A DNA stretch of 64,000 nucleotides from Solibacteraceae bacterium (GTDB lineage Bacteria; Acidobacteriota; Terriglobia; Bryobacterales; Bryobacteraceae): positions 62,001 to 126,000 of the forward strand of contig JAJPJX010000211.1 of the NCBI GenBank assembly GCA_021324015.1, given 5' to 3'. The notes beneath the pieces were generated by a model, which worked only from the letters and a program-made list of their open reading frames with translations, was not told where the DNA came from and did no database searches. The stretch's first letter is position 1; each line of letters opens with the position of its first letter. The translations under genes were made by a program, and so were the position numbers. Shown here piece after piece: positions 18,094-26,836 of this stretch.

Positions 18094-19122
18094 CTACGGC
18101 GTGACTACCACCTTGCCGAATTGCTCCTTCTGCTCCAGGCGCTGGTGCGCCGCGCGAATCTCGCCGAGCGGGTACACGCGGTCCACTACCGGGCGGATCT
18201 GCTTGCGGAACACGAATTTCAGCACCTGGTGCAGCTCTCCCATGCTGCCCATGAAGGAGCCCAGCAGAGAAAACTGCCGGTTGAACAGAAAGCGCAGATC
18301 CACCTTGGCGTCATAGCCCGTAGTAGCGCCGCAGGTCACCAGGCGGCCGCCCGCGGCCAGCGACTCCAGGCTCTTGGCCCAGGTAGCTGTGCCTACGTGC
18401 TCCACCACCACGTCCACGCCGCGTTTGCCGGTGAATTTCTTGACCTCGGCGGAGATGTTTTCGCGGTAGTGATCGATCACGTGGTCGGCGCCGAGTTCCT
18501 TGGCCCGGGCCAGCTTGACCTCGCCGCCCGCGGTAGCGATCACCCGGCACTGGAACAGCTTGGCGATCTGGATCGCCATCGAGCCCACGCCGCTCGAGGC
18601 GGCCAGCACCAGCACATCTTCGCCCGGCTGCAACTGCGCGCGGCTCATCAGCATGTGCCACGCCGTCAGCGAAACCAGGGGCGCGGCGGCGGCTTCTTCA
18701 AACGCCAAATCGTCCGGAATGGGAATCACCGTATACTCGGGCGCCGCCAGCAGTTCCGCGTTGCCGCCGTCCACGCCGTAGCCGAACATGGTGAACCGCC
18801 GGCAGAAATTGTCCCGCCCGGAAAGGCACGCCTCGCATTGCCGGCAGCTCAGACCCGGCGAGAGCAGCACCCGCATCCCGGGCTTCACCCTCTCGCACAA
18901 CTCGCCGGCAGCCACCACCTCGCCGGCGATGTCGCTGCCCAGGATGTGCGGCATGGAAAAGGTCATGCCGGGGATCCCGCCCCGCACCCACAGGTCCAGG
19001 TGATTCAGCGCGCAGGCGCGTACACGCAGCAGAACCTGGTTCGCTTTGATGCGCGGCTCCGGAGCCTCCTCGTACACCAGCACTTCCGGCCCGCCGTGTT
19101 GATAGATTCGCGCGACTTTCAT
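18094..19122 (-). CDS. zinc-binding MDR alcohol/quinone dehydrogenase
   Basis: A 342-residue medium-chain dehydrogenase. It has the structural-zinc loop with four cysteines (CRQCEACLSGRDNFC), the GroES-like domain, and the nucleotide-binding motif AASSGVGSMAIQIAK. The segment HILGSDIAGEVVAAG is usual for this family. It therefore differs from the zinc-free relative at 11249-12175. It is transcribed away from the MBL gene on the other strand, with 47 bases between their start codons. The substrate is unknown. Confidence 0.82.
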   Translation of the reverse strand: MKVARIYQHGGPEVLVYEEAPEPRIKANQVLLRVRACALNHLDLWVRGGIPGMTFSMPHILGSDIAGEVVAAGELCERVKPGMRVLLSPGLSCRQCEACLSGRDNFCRRFTMFGYGVDGGNAELLAAPEYTVIPIPDDLAFEEAAAAPLVSLTAWHMLMSRAQLQPGEDVLVLAASSGVGSMAIQIAKLFQCRVIATAGGEVKLARAKELGADHVIDHYRENISAEVKKFTGKRGVDVVVEHVGTATWAKSLESLAAGGRLVTCGATTGYDAKVDLRFLFNRQFSLLGSFMGSMGELHQVLKFVFRKQIRPVVDRVYPLGEIRAAHQRLEQKEQFGKVVVTP

Positions 19123-19169
19123 CGGTTCCAGCCTAACACCGCCCTGCCTCGTGTTGTATCCTGAGGCTT

Positions 19170-20000
19170 GTGGACCGGCGTGGGCCGTTCCGCTGCGGTT
19201 CCTGGAGGCCTCCCATCGTCAAGTTCTGCGTGCTGGCCAGCGGCAGTTCCGGCAACGCCGCCCTGCTGGCCACCGCCACAACCCGGATCCTCGTGGATGC
19301 CGGCCTGAGCCTGCGTGAACTGACGCGCCGCCTGGCCGCCATCGGCGAACAGCCCGAAACCTTGAGCGCCATCGTCGTCACCCACGAGCACTCCGATCAC
19401 ATTGCCGGGCTCACCCGCCTGGCGCGGTATCTGGCCCACCGCAACGTGAAGGCGCCCGTCTTCTTTACGCACCGCACCGCCGCCGCCATCGACTGGAACG
19501 GCCATCCGCCGCCGCTCGAAACCTTCCAGGCGGGCGCGCGTTTCCCCGTGGGCGATATCGAGGTGCAGAGTTTCACCATCCCGCATGATGCCGCCGATCC
19601 GGTGGGCTTCTGCTTTCAGACCCAGGGATTAAAAATCGCCGTCGCGACCGATTTGGGCTATCTTACCGAGTCCGTGAAGTATCACCTGCGCGGCGCCCAC
19701 ATGTTGCTGCTCGAATCCAATCACGATCTGGAGATGCTCAAGGTGGGCCCTTATCCCTGGTCGGTCAAGCAGCGCGTGATGAGCCGCGTGGGCCACCTCT
19801 CCAACGACAGCATGCGCGATTTCCTGCTCCACGATTTCGATGCCTCGACCGGCCACCTCATCCTGGGGCACCTCAGCGAACAGAACAACCACCCGGAAAT
19901 CGTGCGCATGATGGCCACCGAAGCGCTCGGCCGGCGCGGGCTCCCCACGCGCTTCGAGATCGCCAGCCAAAAACAGCCCACCGGAGTTTTCGAGTACTGA
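19170..20000 (+). CDS. MBL-fold metallohydrolase, WalJ/YycJ-like
   Basis: A metallo-beta-lactamase-fold hydrolase like WalJ/YycJ (possible 5'-3' exonuclease or phosphodiesterase). It has the opening FCVLASGSSGN, the metal motif THEHSDH, IPHDA, the metal Asp in AVATDLGY, and the closing LGHLSEQNNHPE. The GTG at 19170 gives 276 residues, with a TATCCT hexamer seven bases upstream. Homologues, however, start right at the residue encoded at 19215. There an ATC codon is preceded by GGAGG with a six-base spacer, so a non-AUG ATC start is possible. It lies 7 bases before purB. Confidence 0.82.
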   Translation: MDRRGPFRCGSWRPPIVKFCVLASGSSGNAALLATATTRILVDAGLSLRELTRRLAAIGEQPETLSAIVVTHEHSDHIAGLTRLARYLAHRNVKAPVFFTHRTAAAIDWNGHPPPLETFQAGARFPVGDIEVQSFTIPHDAADPVGFCFQTQGLKIAVATDLGYLTESVKYHLRGAHMLLLESNHDLEMLKVGPYPWSVKQRVMSRVGHLSNDSMRDFLLHDFDASTGHLILGHLSEQNNHPEIVRMMATEALGRRGLPTRFEIASQKQPTGVFEY

Positions 20001-20007
20001 ACAACTT

Positions 20008-21336
20008 ATGATTCCGCGATACACCCGGCCCGAAATGGGCCGCATCTGGAGCGACCAGAACAAATTTCAACAGTGGCTCGAAGTCGAGCTGGCAGCCTCC
20101 GAGGCCCTGGCCGAATTGGGCAGCGTGCCGGCGGAGGCAGCCCGCCTTCTGCGCGCGCACGCCGGCTTCGATGCCGCCCGCATCCTGGAAATCGAAAAAG
20201 AGGTGAAGCACGATGTCATCGCTTTCACCACCGCCGTGGCCGAAACAATGAAGGCTGCCGGCCACGCCGAAGCCTCCCGCTGGCTGCACTATGGCCTCAC
20301 CTCCAACGACGTGGTGGACACCGCCCAGGCGCTGCAGATCCGCCAGGCTTGCCGCATCCTCCGGGACGGCCTGGTGCGGTTGCACGGCGTGCTGCGCCGG
20401 CGCGCCCTGGAATTTCGCCACACCGTGCAGATCGGCCGCACCCACGGCGTTCACGCCGAACCCATCACCTTCGGTCTCAAGCTGGCCATCTGGTATGAAG
20501 AAACCGGCCGCAACCTGGAGCGCCTGGACGCAGCCGCGGAAGCGCTGCGCGTGGGCAAGATCTCCGGCGCCGTGGGCACCTTCGCCCACATCGGCCCGGA
20601 AGCTGAAGAACACATCTGCGCCCGCCTGGGTCTCAAGCCCGCGCCCGTCTCCTCCCAAGTGATCCAGCGCGACCGCCACGCGCAGTTCATTTGCGCGCTG
20701 GCCCTGGTGGCCGCCACTTGCGAAAAAATCGCGCTCGAAGTCCGCCACTTGCAGCGCACAGAAGTCCGGGAGGCCGAGGAATATTTCGCCCGCGGGCAAA
20801 AGGGCAGCTCAGCCATGCCGCACAAGCGCAATCCAGTCACCTGCGAGCAGATCTGCGGCTTGGCGCGCGTGGTGCGCGCCAACCTGCAAGCGGCCTTCGA
20901 AGATATTGCCCTCTGGCACGAGCGGGATATCTCGCACTCTTCGGTCGAGCGCGTCATCCTTCCCGATTCCACCATCCTCGCCGATTACCTGTTGGATAAA
21001 ACCATACGTCTCGTCGATACCCTGCTGGTCTATCCCGAGCGCATGCGCCGCAATCTCGAAATGACCCGCGGCCTGGTCTACTCCGGCCAGCTTCTCCTGG
21101 ACCTGGCCGCCGCCGGCATGTTGCGTGAGCAGGCCTATCGGGTAGTGCAGTCTCATGCCATGCGCGCCTGGGAAGAGGAATCCGATTTCCGCGCCGCCAT
21201 CGAAGCCGATCCCGAGATCCGCGCCGCGCTCAGTCCCGCGCAAATCGCCGAGGCGTTCTCGCTCGAGCGCCAGCTCCGGAACGTAGACCGCATCTTCGAT
21301 CGGGTTTTCGGGAAAAGCGGACCCGAGACCCCGTAA
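20008..21336 (+). CDS. purB: adenylosuccinate lyase
   Basis: A 442-residue fumarase/aspartase-superfamily enzyme of purine synthesis. It splits SAICAR to AICAR and adenylosuccinate to AMP. The family signature SSAMPHKRNPV is present, along with the catalytic His regions GLTSNDVVDTAQ and IGRTHGVHAEP, and the order of domains and length match PurB. It is seven bases downstream of the MBL gene and is probably co-transcribed with it. Nothing is unusual. Confidence 0.95.
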   Translation: MIPRYTRPEMGRIWSDQNKFQQWLEVELAASEALAELGSVPAEAARLLRAHAGFDAARILEIEKEVKHDVIAFTTAVAETMKAAGHAEASRWLHYGLTSNDVVDTAQALQIRQACRILRDGLVRLHGVLRRRALEFRHTVQIGRTHGVHAEPITFGLKLAIWYEETGRNLERLDAAAEALRVGKISGAVGTFAHIGPEAEEHICARLGLKPAPVSSQVIQRDRHAQFICALALVAATCEKIALEVRHLQRTEVREAEEYFARGQKGSSAMPHKRNPVTCEQICGLARVVRANLQAAFEDIALWHERDISHSSVERVILPDSTILADYLLDKTIRLVDTLLVYPERMRRNLEMTRGLVYSGQLLLDLAAAGMLREQAYRVVQSHAMRAWEEESDFRAAIEADPEIRAALSPAQIAEAFSLERQLRNVDRIFDRVFGKSGPETP

Positions 21337-21511
21337 CACCACGCAACCGGCTCATTTCGTTTGTCTTAAATGGCACATGCCGGCCTGCCCGTGTCCCTTC
21401 GCCCGAAAATTTCGCGTGAATTTCAGGTCGTTTTCGGTTACAGTAGAACCAGACGGAATGCCTACTGCAAGGCTACAGCCAGAGCGGGCCAGTCGGACGC
21501 GCCGCCTCGAT

Positions 21512-21919
21512 ATGGCCCGGGTATTGATCGTTCAGGATGAACTGGCCTCCCGGTTAACGCTACAAACGATTCTAAGGGCCGGTGGTTACGCCGTAGATGT
21601 GGCCGCATCCGTGCCGGAGGCGCTCGCTAAACTCGACGAGCGCCAATATGAGCTGGTGCTTAGCGACATGGAGTTGGAAGCGCCGGAGATCGGCCGGGGA
21701 GTGTTAAGCTACGCACGGTTGAAAGACTATCGGCCCGCAACCGCCGTGGTCACTGCCTATCATGACCACTAGGCCTTGCGGTCTGGTGTGAAACGCGAGC
21801 ACTGGGTTTCGGTCAACGCCAGCGAGTTGAGCAACCTCCTGGCGAAGGTCGCGGAGCTGATTGGGATTCGCGCCAGCCGCCGCGCCGAACGCGCCCTGCG
21901 CCAGTCCGCCGCGGTTTAA
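21512..21919 (+). pseudogene. response-regulator receiver gene interrupted by an in-frame TAG
   Basis: The ATG at 21512 opens a receiver domain (MARVLIVQDELASRL, then the phospho-acceptor Asp in LVLSDMELEAP and the Thr in AVVTAYHDH). A TAG at 21770-21772 stops it after 86 codons. The same frame continues without further stops for 48 codons to the TAA at 21917. That tail (SELSNLLAKVAELIGIRASRRAERALRQ) looks like the final helix and basic tail of a stand-alone receiver. One nonsense change therefore splits a ~134-residue protein. It may be a fresh pseudogene, a truncated protein or an amber-readthrough case. Upstream in-frame ATGs at 21458 and 21377 exist but code for non-receiver residues. Its TAA overlaps the stop of the convergent hydrolase gene. 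Confidence 0.7.
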
Positions 21920-22542
21920 CGTTCCAGCCCCGCTACTTCTTCTTCCAGATGTTCCAGCGCCCCGGCGAAAAAGTGGTCGCGGGCGTTCACCCAGATCAGC
22001 CGTTTCGGGTCCGCGATGCGGGCATACACCGACTCCATCTCCGGACGCGGTCCGTGTTCGTCGTGAGTGCTCTGAATAAAGAACTTACGCGCCGGACAGG
22101 TTTCCAGATAGCGCCAGTCTCCTCCCCGGGTCGGGAAGCCGGCGGCGATCAGCCGCGCGGCGCCTCCTGACTCGCAGCCCAGGCGCAGGATCACACGCGA
22201 GCCGAACGAAAAACCGCCCAGGGAGTACGGCAGCCGGGGATAGCGAGCTCGCAGCCAGGCTAAGGCTGCCCGCGCATCTTCCACCTCGCCCACCCCGTGC
22301 GCATGTTCGCCCGCGCTGCGGCCTACTCCGCGAAAGTTGAAACGCAGTACCACCGATCCGGATTTCCGCAGGCCCCGTGCCAGCCGGTAGACCACTTTGT
22401 TCAGCATGGTGCCCCCGTAGAGCGGGTGCGGATGGCAGACCACGGCGGCCTCCACCGGCTCCCGGTCGTCCGGTTCCTCCAACAGGGCCTCCAGCGGCCC
22501 GGCTGGGCCGTCCAACAGGTGCGATTCGATACGCCGCGCCAC
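21916..22542 (-). CDS. alpha/beta-hydrolase (COG2945-like)
   Basis: A small 208-residue alpha/beta-hydrolase. It has the oxyanion-side motif CHPHPLYGGTM, a FNFRGVGRS strand, the nucleophile elbow GFSFGS and the terminal catalytic His in RDHFF. There is no signal peptide, so it is cytoplasmic. It starts with GTG three bases after the stop of yajQ, so the two are coupled. The biochemical role of this widespread family is not known. Its stop codon overlaps that of the broken receiver gene on the other strand. Confidence 0.78.
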   Translation of the reverse strand: MARRIESHLLDGPAGPLEALLEEPDDREPVEAAVVCHPHPLYGGTMLNKVVYRLARGLRKSGSVVLRFNFRGVGRSAGEHAHGVGEVEDARAALAWLRARYPRLPYSLGGFSFGSRVILRLGCESGGAARLIAAGFPTRGGDWRYLETCPARKFFIQSTHDEHGPRPEMESVYARIADPKRLIWVNARDHFFAGALEHLEEEVAGLER

Positions 22543-22545
22543 TGC

Positions 22546-23046
22546 CTAGTTGGTCCGGTAGTTGGTGAACTGCATGTCGATGCCGTAATCGGTGTCGCGG
22601 AGCAGCTTGATCACCATCTGGAGGGTGTCGCGGTCCCGCCCGCTCACCCGCACCAAATCACCCTGAATGGAAGCCTGCACCTTCAGCTTGCTGTCCTTGA
22701 TGCTGCGCACGATCTCGCGGGCTTTCTCGATGGGGATGCCCTGCTGTAGCGAGATTTCCTGCCGCACCGTCGAGCCCGCCGCCGGAATGATCGAGCCGTA
22801 CGTCAGCCCTTTCAGCGGCACCTTTCGTTTCACCAACTTACCTTCCAGGACCTCAATTATCGCCTTCAGTTTATAATCGTCCTGGCTGGCCAGAAGGATC
22901 TTATGCTCCTTTTCGTTGAGTTCGATGGAGGATTTGGAGTCCTTCAGGTCGTAGCGCGTGTGGATTTCTTTCAGTGCCTGCTGCACGGCATTGGAAACCT
23001 CCGGCAGCTCAATCTTGGAAACAACGTCGAAACTGTTATCAGGCAT
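22546..23046 (-). CDS. yajQ: YajQ family nucleotide-binding protein
   Basis: A 166-residue protein of the YajQ/DUF520 family (reported c-di-GMP effector in Xanthomonas, nucleotide-binding in general). It has the conserved start NSFDVVSKIELPEV, KRKVPLKGLTYGSI, IVRSIKDSKLKVQASIQGD and the RVSGRDRDTLQ end, with normal length. It lies three bases downstream of the response-regulator gene and three bases upstream of the hydrolase gene, in a tight operon with bamD. Confidence 0.93.
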   Translation of the reverse strand: MPDNSFDVVSKIELPEVSNAVQQALKEIHTRYDLKDSKSSIELNEKEHKILLASQDDYKLKAIIEVLEGKLVKRKVPLKGLTYGSIIPAAGSTVRQEISLQQGIPIEKAREIVRSIKDSKLKVQASIQGDLVRVSGRDRDTLQMVIKLLRDTDYGIDMQFTNYRTN

Positions 23047-23049
23047 ACG

Positions 23050-23622
23050 TCAACGGGGACCTGGTTTGGCGCTCAGGGCCACCAGCACTCTCCGGGTAAT
23101 CTCCTCAATCATGCCTCCCATGGATGCATCCAGCGCCAGCGTCACGGCCGCCTTGAGACGTTCCGGGTCGATCACGGCCACAAACGGAACCGTGGGTACT
23201 TCTCCCCTCCCCGCCTCCTTTGGGGATGCGGCGGGCCGGTCGCCCTTTTCGCGCACAGCGGCCTCCAGGAGCGGCCGCACCGTCTCCACCAGGACCGAAG
23301 CTTCGAAGGGCTTGTGGATCACGCCATCGGCCCGGGCGCGGTTCACTTCCGCCGCATCCACCTTTTCCTGTACGCCGGCGGTGAGCACCACCCGGGCGTG
23401 ACGGTGGCGGGGGCTGAGCTTCACGTACTGGCAAATCTCGTAGCCCGAACGCGCCGGCATGGCGATGTCCGCCAGCACCAGATCCGGGTCTACGTCCTCC
23501 AAGCGGATCAGCGCCGAGTCGCCGTCACTCACCGTCACTACTTCAAATCCCTCCCCGGTCAGGATCTGCTCGCCCATGCGCTGTGCATGGGAACTGTCGT
23601 CCGCCAGCAGAATCCGGCTCAT
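23050..23622 (-). CDS. single-domain response regulator with C-terminal extension
   Basis: A 190-residue protein. Residues 1-120 are a CheY-like receiver: acidic pocket LADDSS, phospho-acceptor Asp in LVLADIAMP, Thr in VVLTAG, Lys in IHKPF. A low-complexity linker follows, then a helical tail of about 40 residues with no DNA-binding domain. Its ATG overlaps the TGA of bamD (ATGA), so synthesis is coupled to BamD. The output is unknown, and the tail may be a protein-interaction or dimerisation element. Confidence 0.85.
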   Translation of the reverse strand: MSRILLADDSSHAQRMGEQILTGEGFEVVTVSDGDSALIRLEDVDPDLVLADIAMPARSGYEICQYVKLSPRHRHARVVLTAGVQEKVDAAEVNRARADGVIHKPFEASVLVETVRPLLEAAVREKGDRPAASPKEAGRGEVPTVPFVAVIDPERLKAAVTLALDASMGGMIEEITRRVLVALSAKPGPR

Positions 23623-24917
23623 TTCTGCTGCTGATCCGGCTGCTTCTTGGGCTTTTTTTCCTTTTTCTTTTTGGGGGGCTTGCCGGTATGGTTGGAAGGC
23701 AGCGGCTGGGGAGCCGCGCTTGCCTGGCTCCCGCCGGCCTGGCCGGAAGAAGCACCGGTGGCGGGCGGTGTGCCTCCCGCGGGCGTGCTACCCGCGGGGG
23801 GCTGGGCGCCCGGCGGATTCTGGCGCGCATCCGGCTTGGTATCGAGCGCCGTGGAATCCTGCACCGTGGAAACCGAGACGTCCGCGCTGACGCCGGTGGT
23901 GCCCGTAGCGCTCGGCGGCGCCTGCGCGGCTGTCGGCACACTCAGCGGAATGGGCGGGCGCATGGTTTCCATGGTGGGCGTGCCGGACTTGGCTGCCAGG
24001 CGGGTGTCGGGTCCCCTCTTAAACGCTCCCCAGAAGTGGCTCATCACGCTGGCGTTGTCGCGGTTCTCCAACTCGTACTTCATGCGCGCCTCAGCCACCG
24101 GATCGGCCTGCGGTACCGGCCGATTCATAGCCGCCAGCATCTGTTTGGCTTCGTCGGCATGGTCGCTCAACGGATAGTCCTTCACGATGCGCGACAATGC
24201 CGAGGCCTCCCGGTCCTCAAAACGGTCGCCCATGCGCTGGTAGGAGTCCGCCATCAGCCACAGCGCCTCGTCGGCGCCGCTGTAGAGCGGATACTGCGTG
24301 ACCAGGCCCTCGAAGCGGTTGGCCGCCGCCGGATAGCTGCCCTTGTGGTGATAGAAATAGCCGGCCCGGAACTCGTGCTCGGCCAGCACCTCCTGGATAT
24401 TGCGCAGCAACTGCTGCGCCCGCGGCGCAAACTTGCTGTTGGGGAACTGCACCAGCAGTTGGCGGCACTCGTCTTCCGCGCGCAGGGCGTGCATGGTGTC
24501 GCGGTCGGCCTTCTCCGTCTGCCGGTAGTGGATCATGCAGACTTTCTCCTGCGCCTCGGCCGCCTCTTCCATGGTCGGATAGAAGAGGATGAAGTCCTTG
24601 TATTCGGCTTCCGCCTGGGCCATGCCGTGAGCCCCGCCTTCGCGGTACCAGCTATCGGCGATGGCCAGCTTGGCCTTGGCCAGATACTCGCTGGTGTCGT
24701 AAGTGTTGATCAGCGTCTGCAAGGTGAGCCGGGCTACTTCGTAGCGGCTATGCTCGATATCGCCAATGGCTTTGTCGAACAGCACCTTGTCGGGTTGCTG
24801 CGTGTTTTTGGTGATGGGGTTTTCGTACTTCTTCCGGCGAAGCCCGCACGAGCTCAGCAGTCCCAATGCAACTGCCAGCACGATCACCTCACGAACGGCG
24901 TGTCGATCCAGATTCAT
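23619..24917 (-). CDS. bamD: outer-membrane assembly lipoprotein BamD-like
   Basis: A 432-residue lipoprotein. The signal peptide ends in LLSSC, with Cys as the lipidation site near residue 24. The next ~250 residues contain TPR-like helices with BamD features (YENPITKN, DIEHSRYEVARLTLQTLIN, LADSW-like repeats, FPNSKFAPRA). BamD is part of the beta-barrel assembly machine at the inner face of the outer membrane. The last ~130 residues are an added low-complexity Pro/Ser/Gly region ending in a Lys-rich PPKKKKEKKPKK stretch, which makes it much longer than proteobacterial BamD (about 245). It overlaps the response-regulator gene by four bases. Confidence 0.85.
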   Translation of the reverse strand: MNLDRHAVREVIVLAVALGLLSSCGLRRKKYENPITKNTQQPDKVLFDKAIGDIEHSRYEVARLTLQTLINTYDTSEYLAKAKLAIADSWYREGGAHGMAQAEAEYKDFILFYPTMEEAAEAQEKVCMIHYRQTEKADRDTMHALRAEDECRQLLVQFPNSKFAPRAQQLLRNIQEVLAEHEFRAGYFYHHKGSYPAAANRFEGLVTQYPLYSGADEALWLMADSYQRMGDRFEDREASALSRIVKDYPLSDHADEAKQMLAAMNRPVPQADPVAEARMKYELENRDNASVMSHFWGAFKRGPDTRLAAKSGTPTMETMRPPIPLSVPTAAQAPPSATGTTGVSADVSVSTVQDSTALDTKPDARQNPPGAQPPAGSTPAGGTPPATGASSGQAGGSQASAAPQPLPSNHTGKPPKKKKEKKPKKQPDQQQK

Positions 24918-24988
24918 GCCAATCCCACCCTACCTGGTGAAGTTACCCCCCGAGAACTGCAATTGCATCGCCAAGACGCCGCGAAGCG

Positions 24989-25663
24989 CTACACACGGAC
25001 GGCCTCCGCTTCGCTGGCAATCTGACGCATCTCCGTCACCGCCGCGGCCGGGTCCGGGGTGTGAAAAACCGAGGACCCTGTGACGATCCAGTCACACCCC
25101 GCGCGCACCACGTCCGCCAGGTTTTCCTTGGTGACCCCGCCGTCGATCTCGATCGGGAGGGCCAGCCGCAACTCCCGCCGCATCTGGTCCAGGCGGCGCA
25201 CCTTGTCGAGTGACCGCGGAAGAAATTGCTGTCCGCCGAACCCCGGATTCACGCTCATAATCAGCACGTAATCCGCCAGGTCCAGCACCTCCTCCAGCAG
25301 CGAAACCGGCGTGGCCGGATTTAACACCACCCCGGCCAGCGCGCCTTCCTGCTGAATCGTGCGCAGCGTATTGTCCAGATTCGGACAAGTCTCCTGGTGC
25401 ACCAGCACCCGGTCGGCGCCCGCCTGAATGAACACCGGCGCATACTTGTCGGGATCGGTGATCATCAGGTGAACGTCCAGGGTCATCCGGGTGATTTTAC
25501 GGATGGATTCTACCACCGGCGGACCGATGGTGAGATTGGGCACAAAATGCCCGTCCATGACGTCCAGGTGCAGCGCTGTGGCTCCGCCCTGCTCCACGCG
25601 CGCGATTTCCTCGCCCAGCCGCGTGAAGTCGGCAGCGAGGATTGAAGGAATAATTTCAACCAT
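24989..25663 (-). CDS. rpe: ribulose-phosphate 3-epimerase
   Basis: A 224-residue TIM-barrel enzyme that interconverts ribulose 5-phosphate and xylulose 5-phosphate. All signature pieces are present: IIPSILAADF, LHLDVMDGHFVPNLTIG, LDVHLMI, SVNPGFGGQ, EIDGGV and the phosphate loop VTGSSVF. The start overlaps the end of rsmB by eight bases, so they are coupled. The 71 bases between rpe and bamD hold nothing recognisable. Confidence 0.95.
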   Translation of the reverse strand: MVEIIPSILAADFTRLGEEIARVEQGGATALHLDVMDGHFVPNLTIGPPVVESIRKITRMTLDVHLMITDPDKYAPVFIQAGADRVLVHQETCPNLDNTLRTIQQEGALAGVVLNPATPVSLLEEVLDLADYVLIMSVNPGFGGQQFLPRSLDKVRRLDQMRRELRLALPIEIDGGVTKENLADVVRAGCDWIVTGSSVFHTPDPAAAVTEMRQIASEAEAVRV

Positions 25664-26822
25664 TTGCAGGCTTATCCGATTTTATCACAGCTACGAAAAA
25701 GCCATCCCCAGGGTCCCGGCCCGGAATCCTCTGCGCGGTCTCCACCACCAAGTCCGGAGGCACGGAGGCCACCACCTGCTGGTTTTCCTCGGTCTCCAGC
25801 GAGCAAGTGGAGTAGACCAGCATACCACCGGGGGCTAACACTGCTCGCGCCTGGGCCAGAAACGCCTTCTGGCGCCGCTGGAGATCGTCGAGGTCCGCCG
25901 GCCGGAGGCGCCACTTAATCTCCGGATTGCGCGCCAGCGTGCCGGTACCCGAGCAGGGCGCGTCCACCAGGATACGCTCGAAACGGACGTCGAACGGCAG
26001 AGGCGCGGTGCCGTCCAGCACCACCAGCGGGATGCCCAGCCGCCGGAGACCTGCCAACCGGTGGTGATGCCGGTCACAAGCCAGCGCCCACACGCCGGCC
26101 TCCAGCGCCTGCGCCGTCTTGTTGCCCGGTGCGGCGCAGAGGTCCAGGAAGCGCATGCCTGGTCCCAGCCGCAGGTGCGGCACCACGGACTGCGAGCCGA
26201 TGTCCTGAATCCGGAAGCCGCCGGTCTGGCCTAACGGCGCCAAATAGCATCCGGGAATGTCGGTGGCCTCGAGCGTCAGCCCCTCGACTTTCCCGCCCGG
26301 CGGCACATGAACGTAGGTCTCCGGCGGCGCCAGGTTGGCGCGGGCGATCTCCTCGGCCAGCCGTTCTCCGAACTGCCGCTGCCAGCGGTCGAGCAGCCAC
26401 GCCGGATGCGAGAGAGCCGTGGCGCGGTCCGGCCACGCCACCGGCGCGCGGTCTACTTTGCGCAGCACGGCGTTGACGAATCCCCTGGCCGAGCGCTTGC
26501 GGGCGCGCGAAACCAGTTCCACGCTCTGGTTCACCGCCGCGTGCGCCGGCACGCGGTCCAGGTGGCGGATCTGGTAAATCCCCATGCGCAGCGCAATGCG
26601 CACTTCCGCATCCAGGCGCGACTTTCCGGAATAGCGCCCGATGAGGTAGTCCAGCTGCGCCTGGTAGCGCAGCGCGCCGAAGACGATTTCCGAGGCCAGC
26701 CCGGCGTCCCTGTGGTCCAGGCTGCCCGCCCGCGCGGCCAACAGGTCCGCGGCGTATCCGCCCCGTTCCACGGCGAGCAGGACGTCAAAGGCGAGCACGC
26801 GCGCCGCGGAAAGGCCAGCCAT
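25656..26822 (-). CDS. rsmB: 16S rRNA m5C967 methyltransferase
   Basis: A 388-residue RsmB/Sun-type RNA methyltransferase. It has an N-terminal NusB-like helical domain (about 1-135, GLASEIVFGALRYQ, ARGFVNAVLRKV) followed by a SAM-dependent domain with FLDLCAAPGNKT, the catalytic Cys in DAPCSGTG and the second Cys in YSTCSLE. It methylates cytosine in 16S rRNA. It is divergent from ttcA, with only 14 bases between the two start codons, so the promoters overlap. Confidence 0.93.
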   Translation of the reverse strand: MAGLSAARVLAFDVLLAVERGGYAADLLAARAGSLDHRDAGLASEIVFGALRYQAQLDYLIGRYSGKSRLDAEVRIALRMGIYQIRHLDRVPAHAAVNQSVELVSRARKRSARGFVNAVLRKVDRAPVAWPDRATALSHPAWLLDRWQRQFGERLAEEIARANLAPPETYVHVPPGGKVEGLTLEATDIPGCYLAPLGQTGGFRIQDIGSQSVVPHLRLGPGMRFLDLCAAPGNKTAQALEAGVWALACDRHHHRLAGLRRLGIPLVVLDGTAPLPFDVRFERILVDAPCSGTGTLARNPEIKWRLRPADLDDLQRRQKAFLAQARAVLAPGGMLVYSTCSLETEENQQVVASVPPDLVVETAQRIPGRDPGDGFFVAVIKSDKPANG

Positions 26823-26823
26823 T

Positions 26824-26829
26824 TATAAT
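26824..26829 (+). promoter_or_regulatory. TATAAT hexamer in the 14-base rsmB/ttcA divergent gap
   Basis: A perfect -10 hexamer TATAAT lies seven bases before the GTG of the ttcA-like gene, with no Shine-Dalgarno sequence. No good -35 is visible at the expected distance, inside the rsmB coding end. It implies a leaderless ttcA transcript. Confidence 0.45.
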
Positions 26830-26836
26830 CATCTTA

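Noticed and set aside
26824-26836. A tRNA or small RNA in the rsmB/ttcA gap.
   Set aside because: The gap is only 14 bases. It fits a divergent promoter only.
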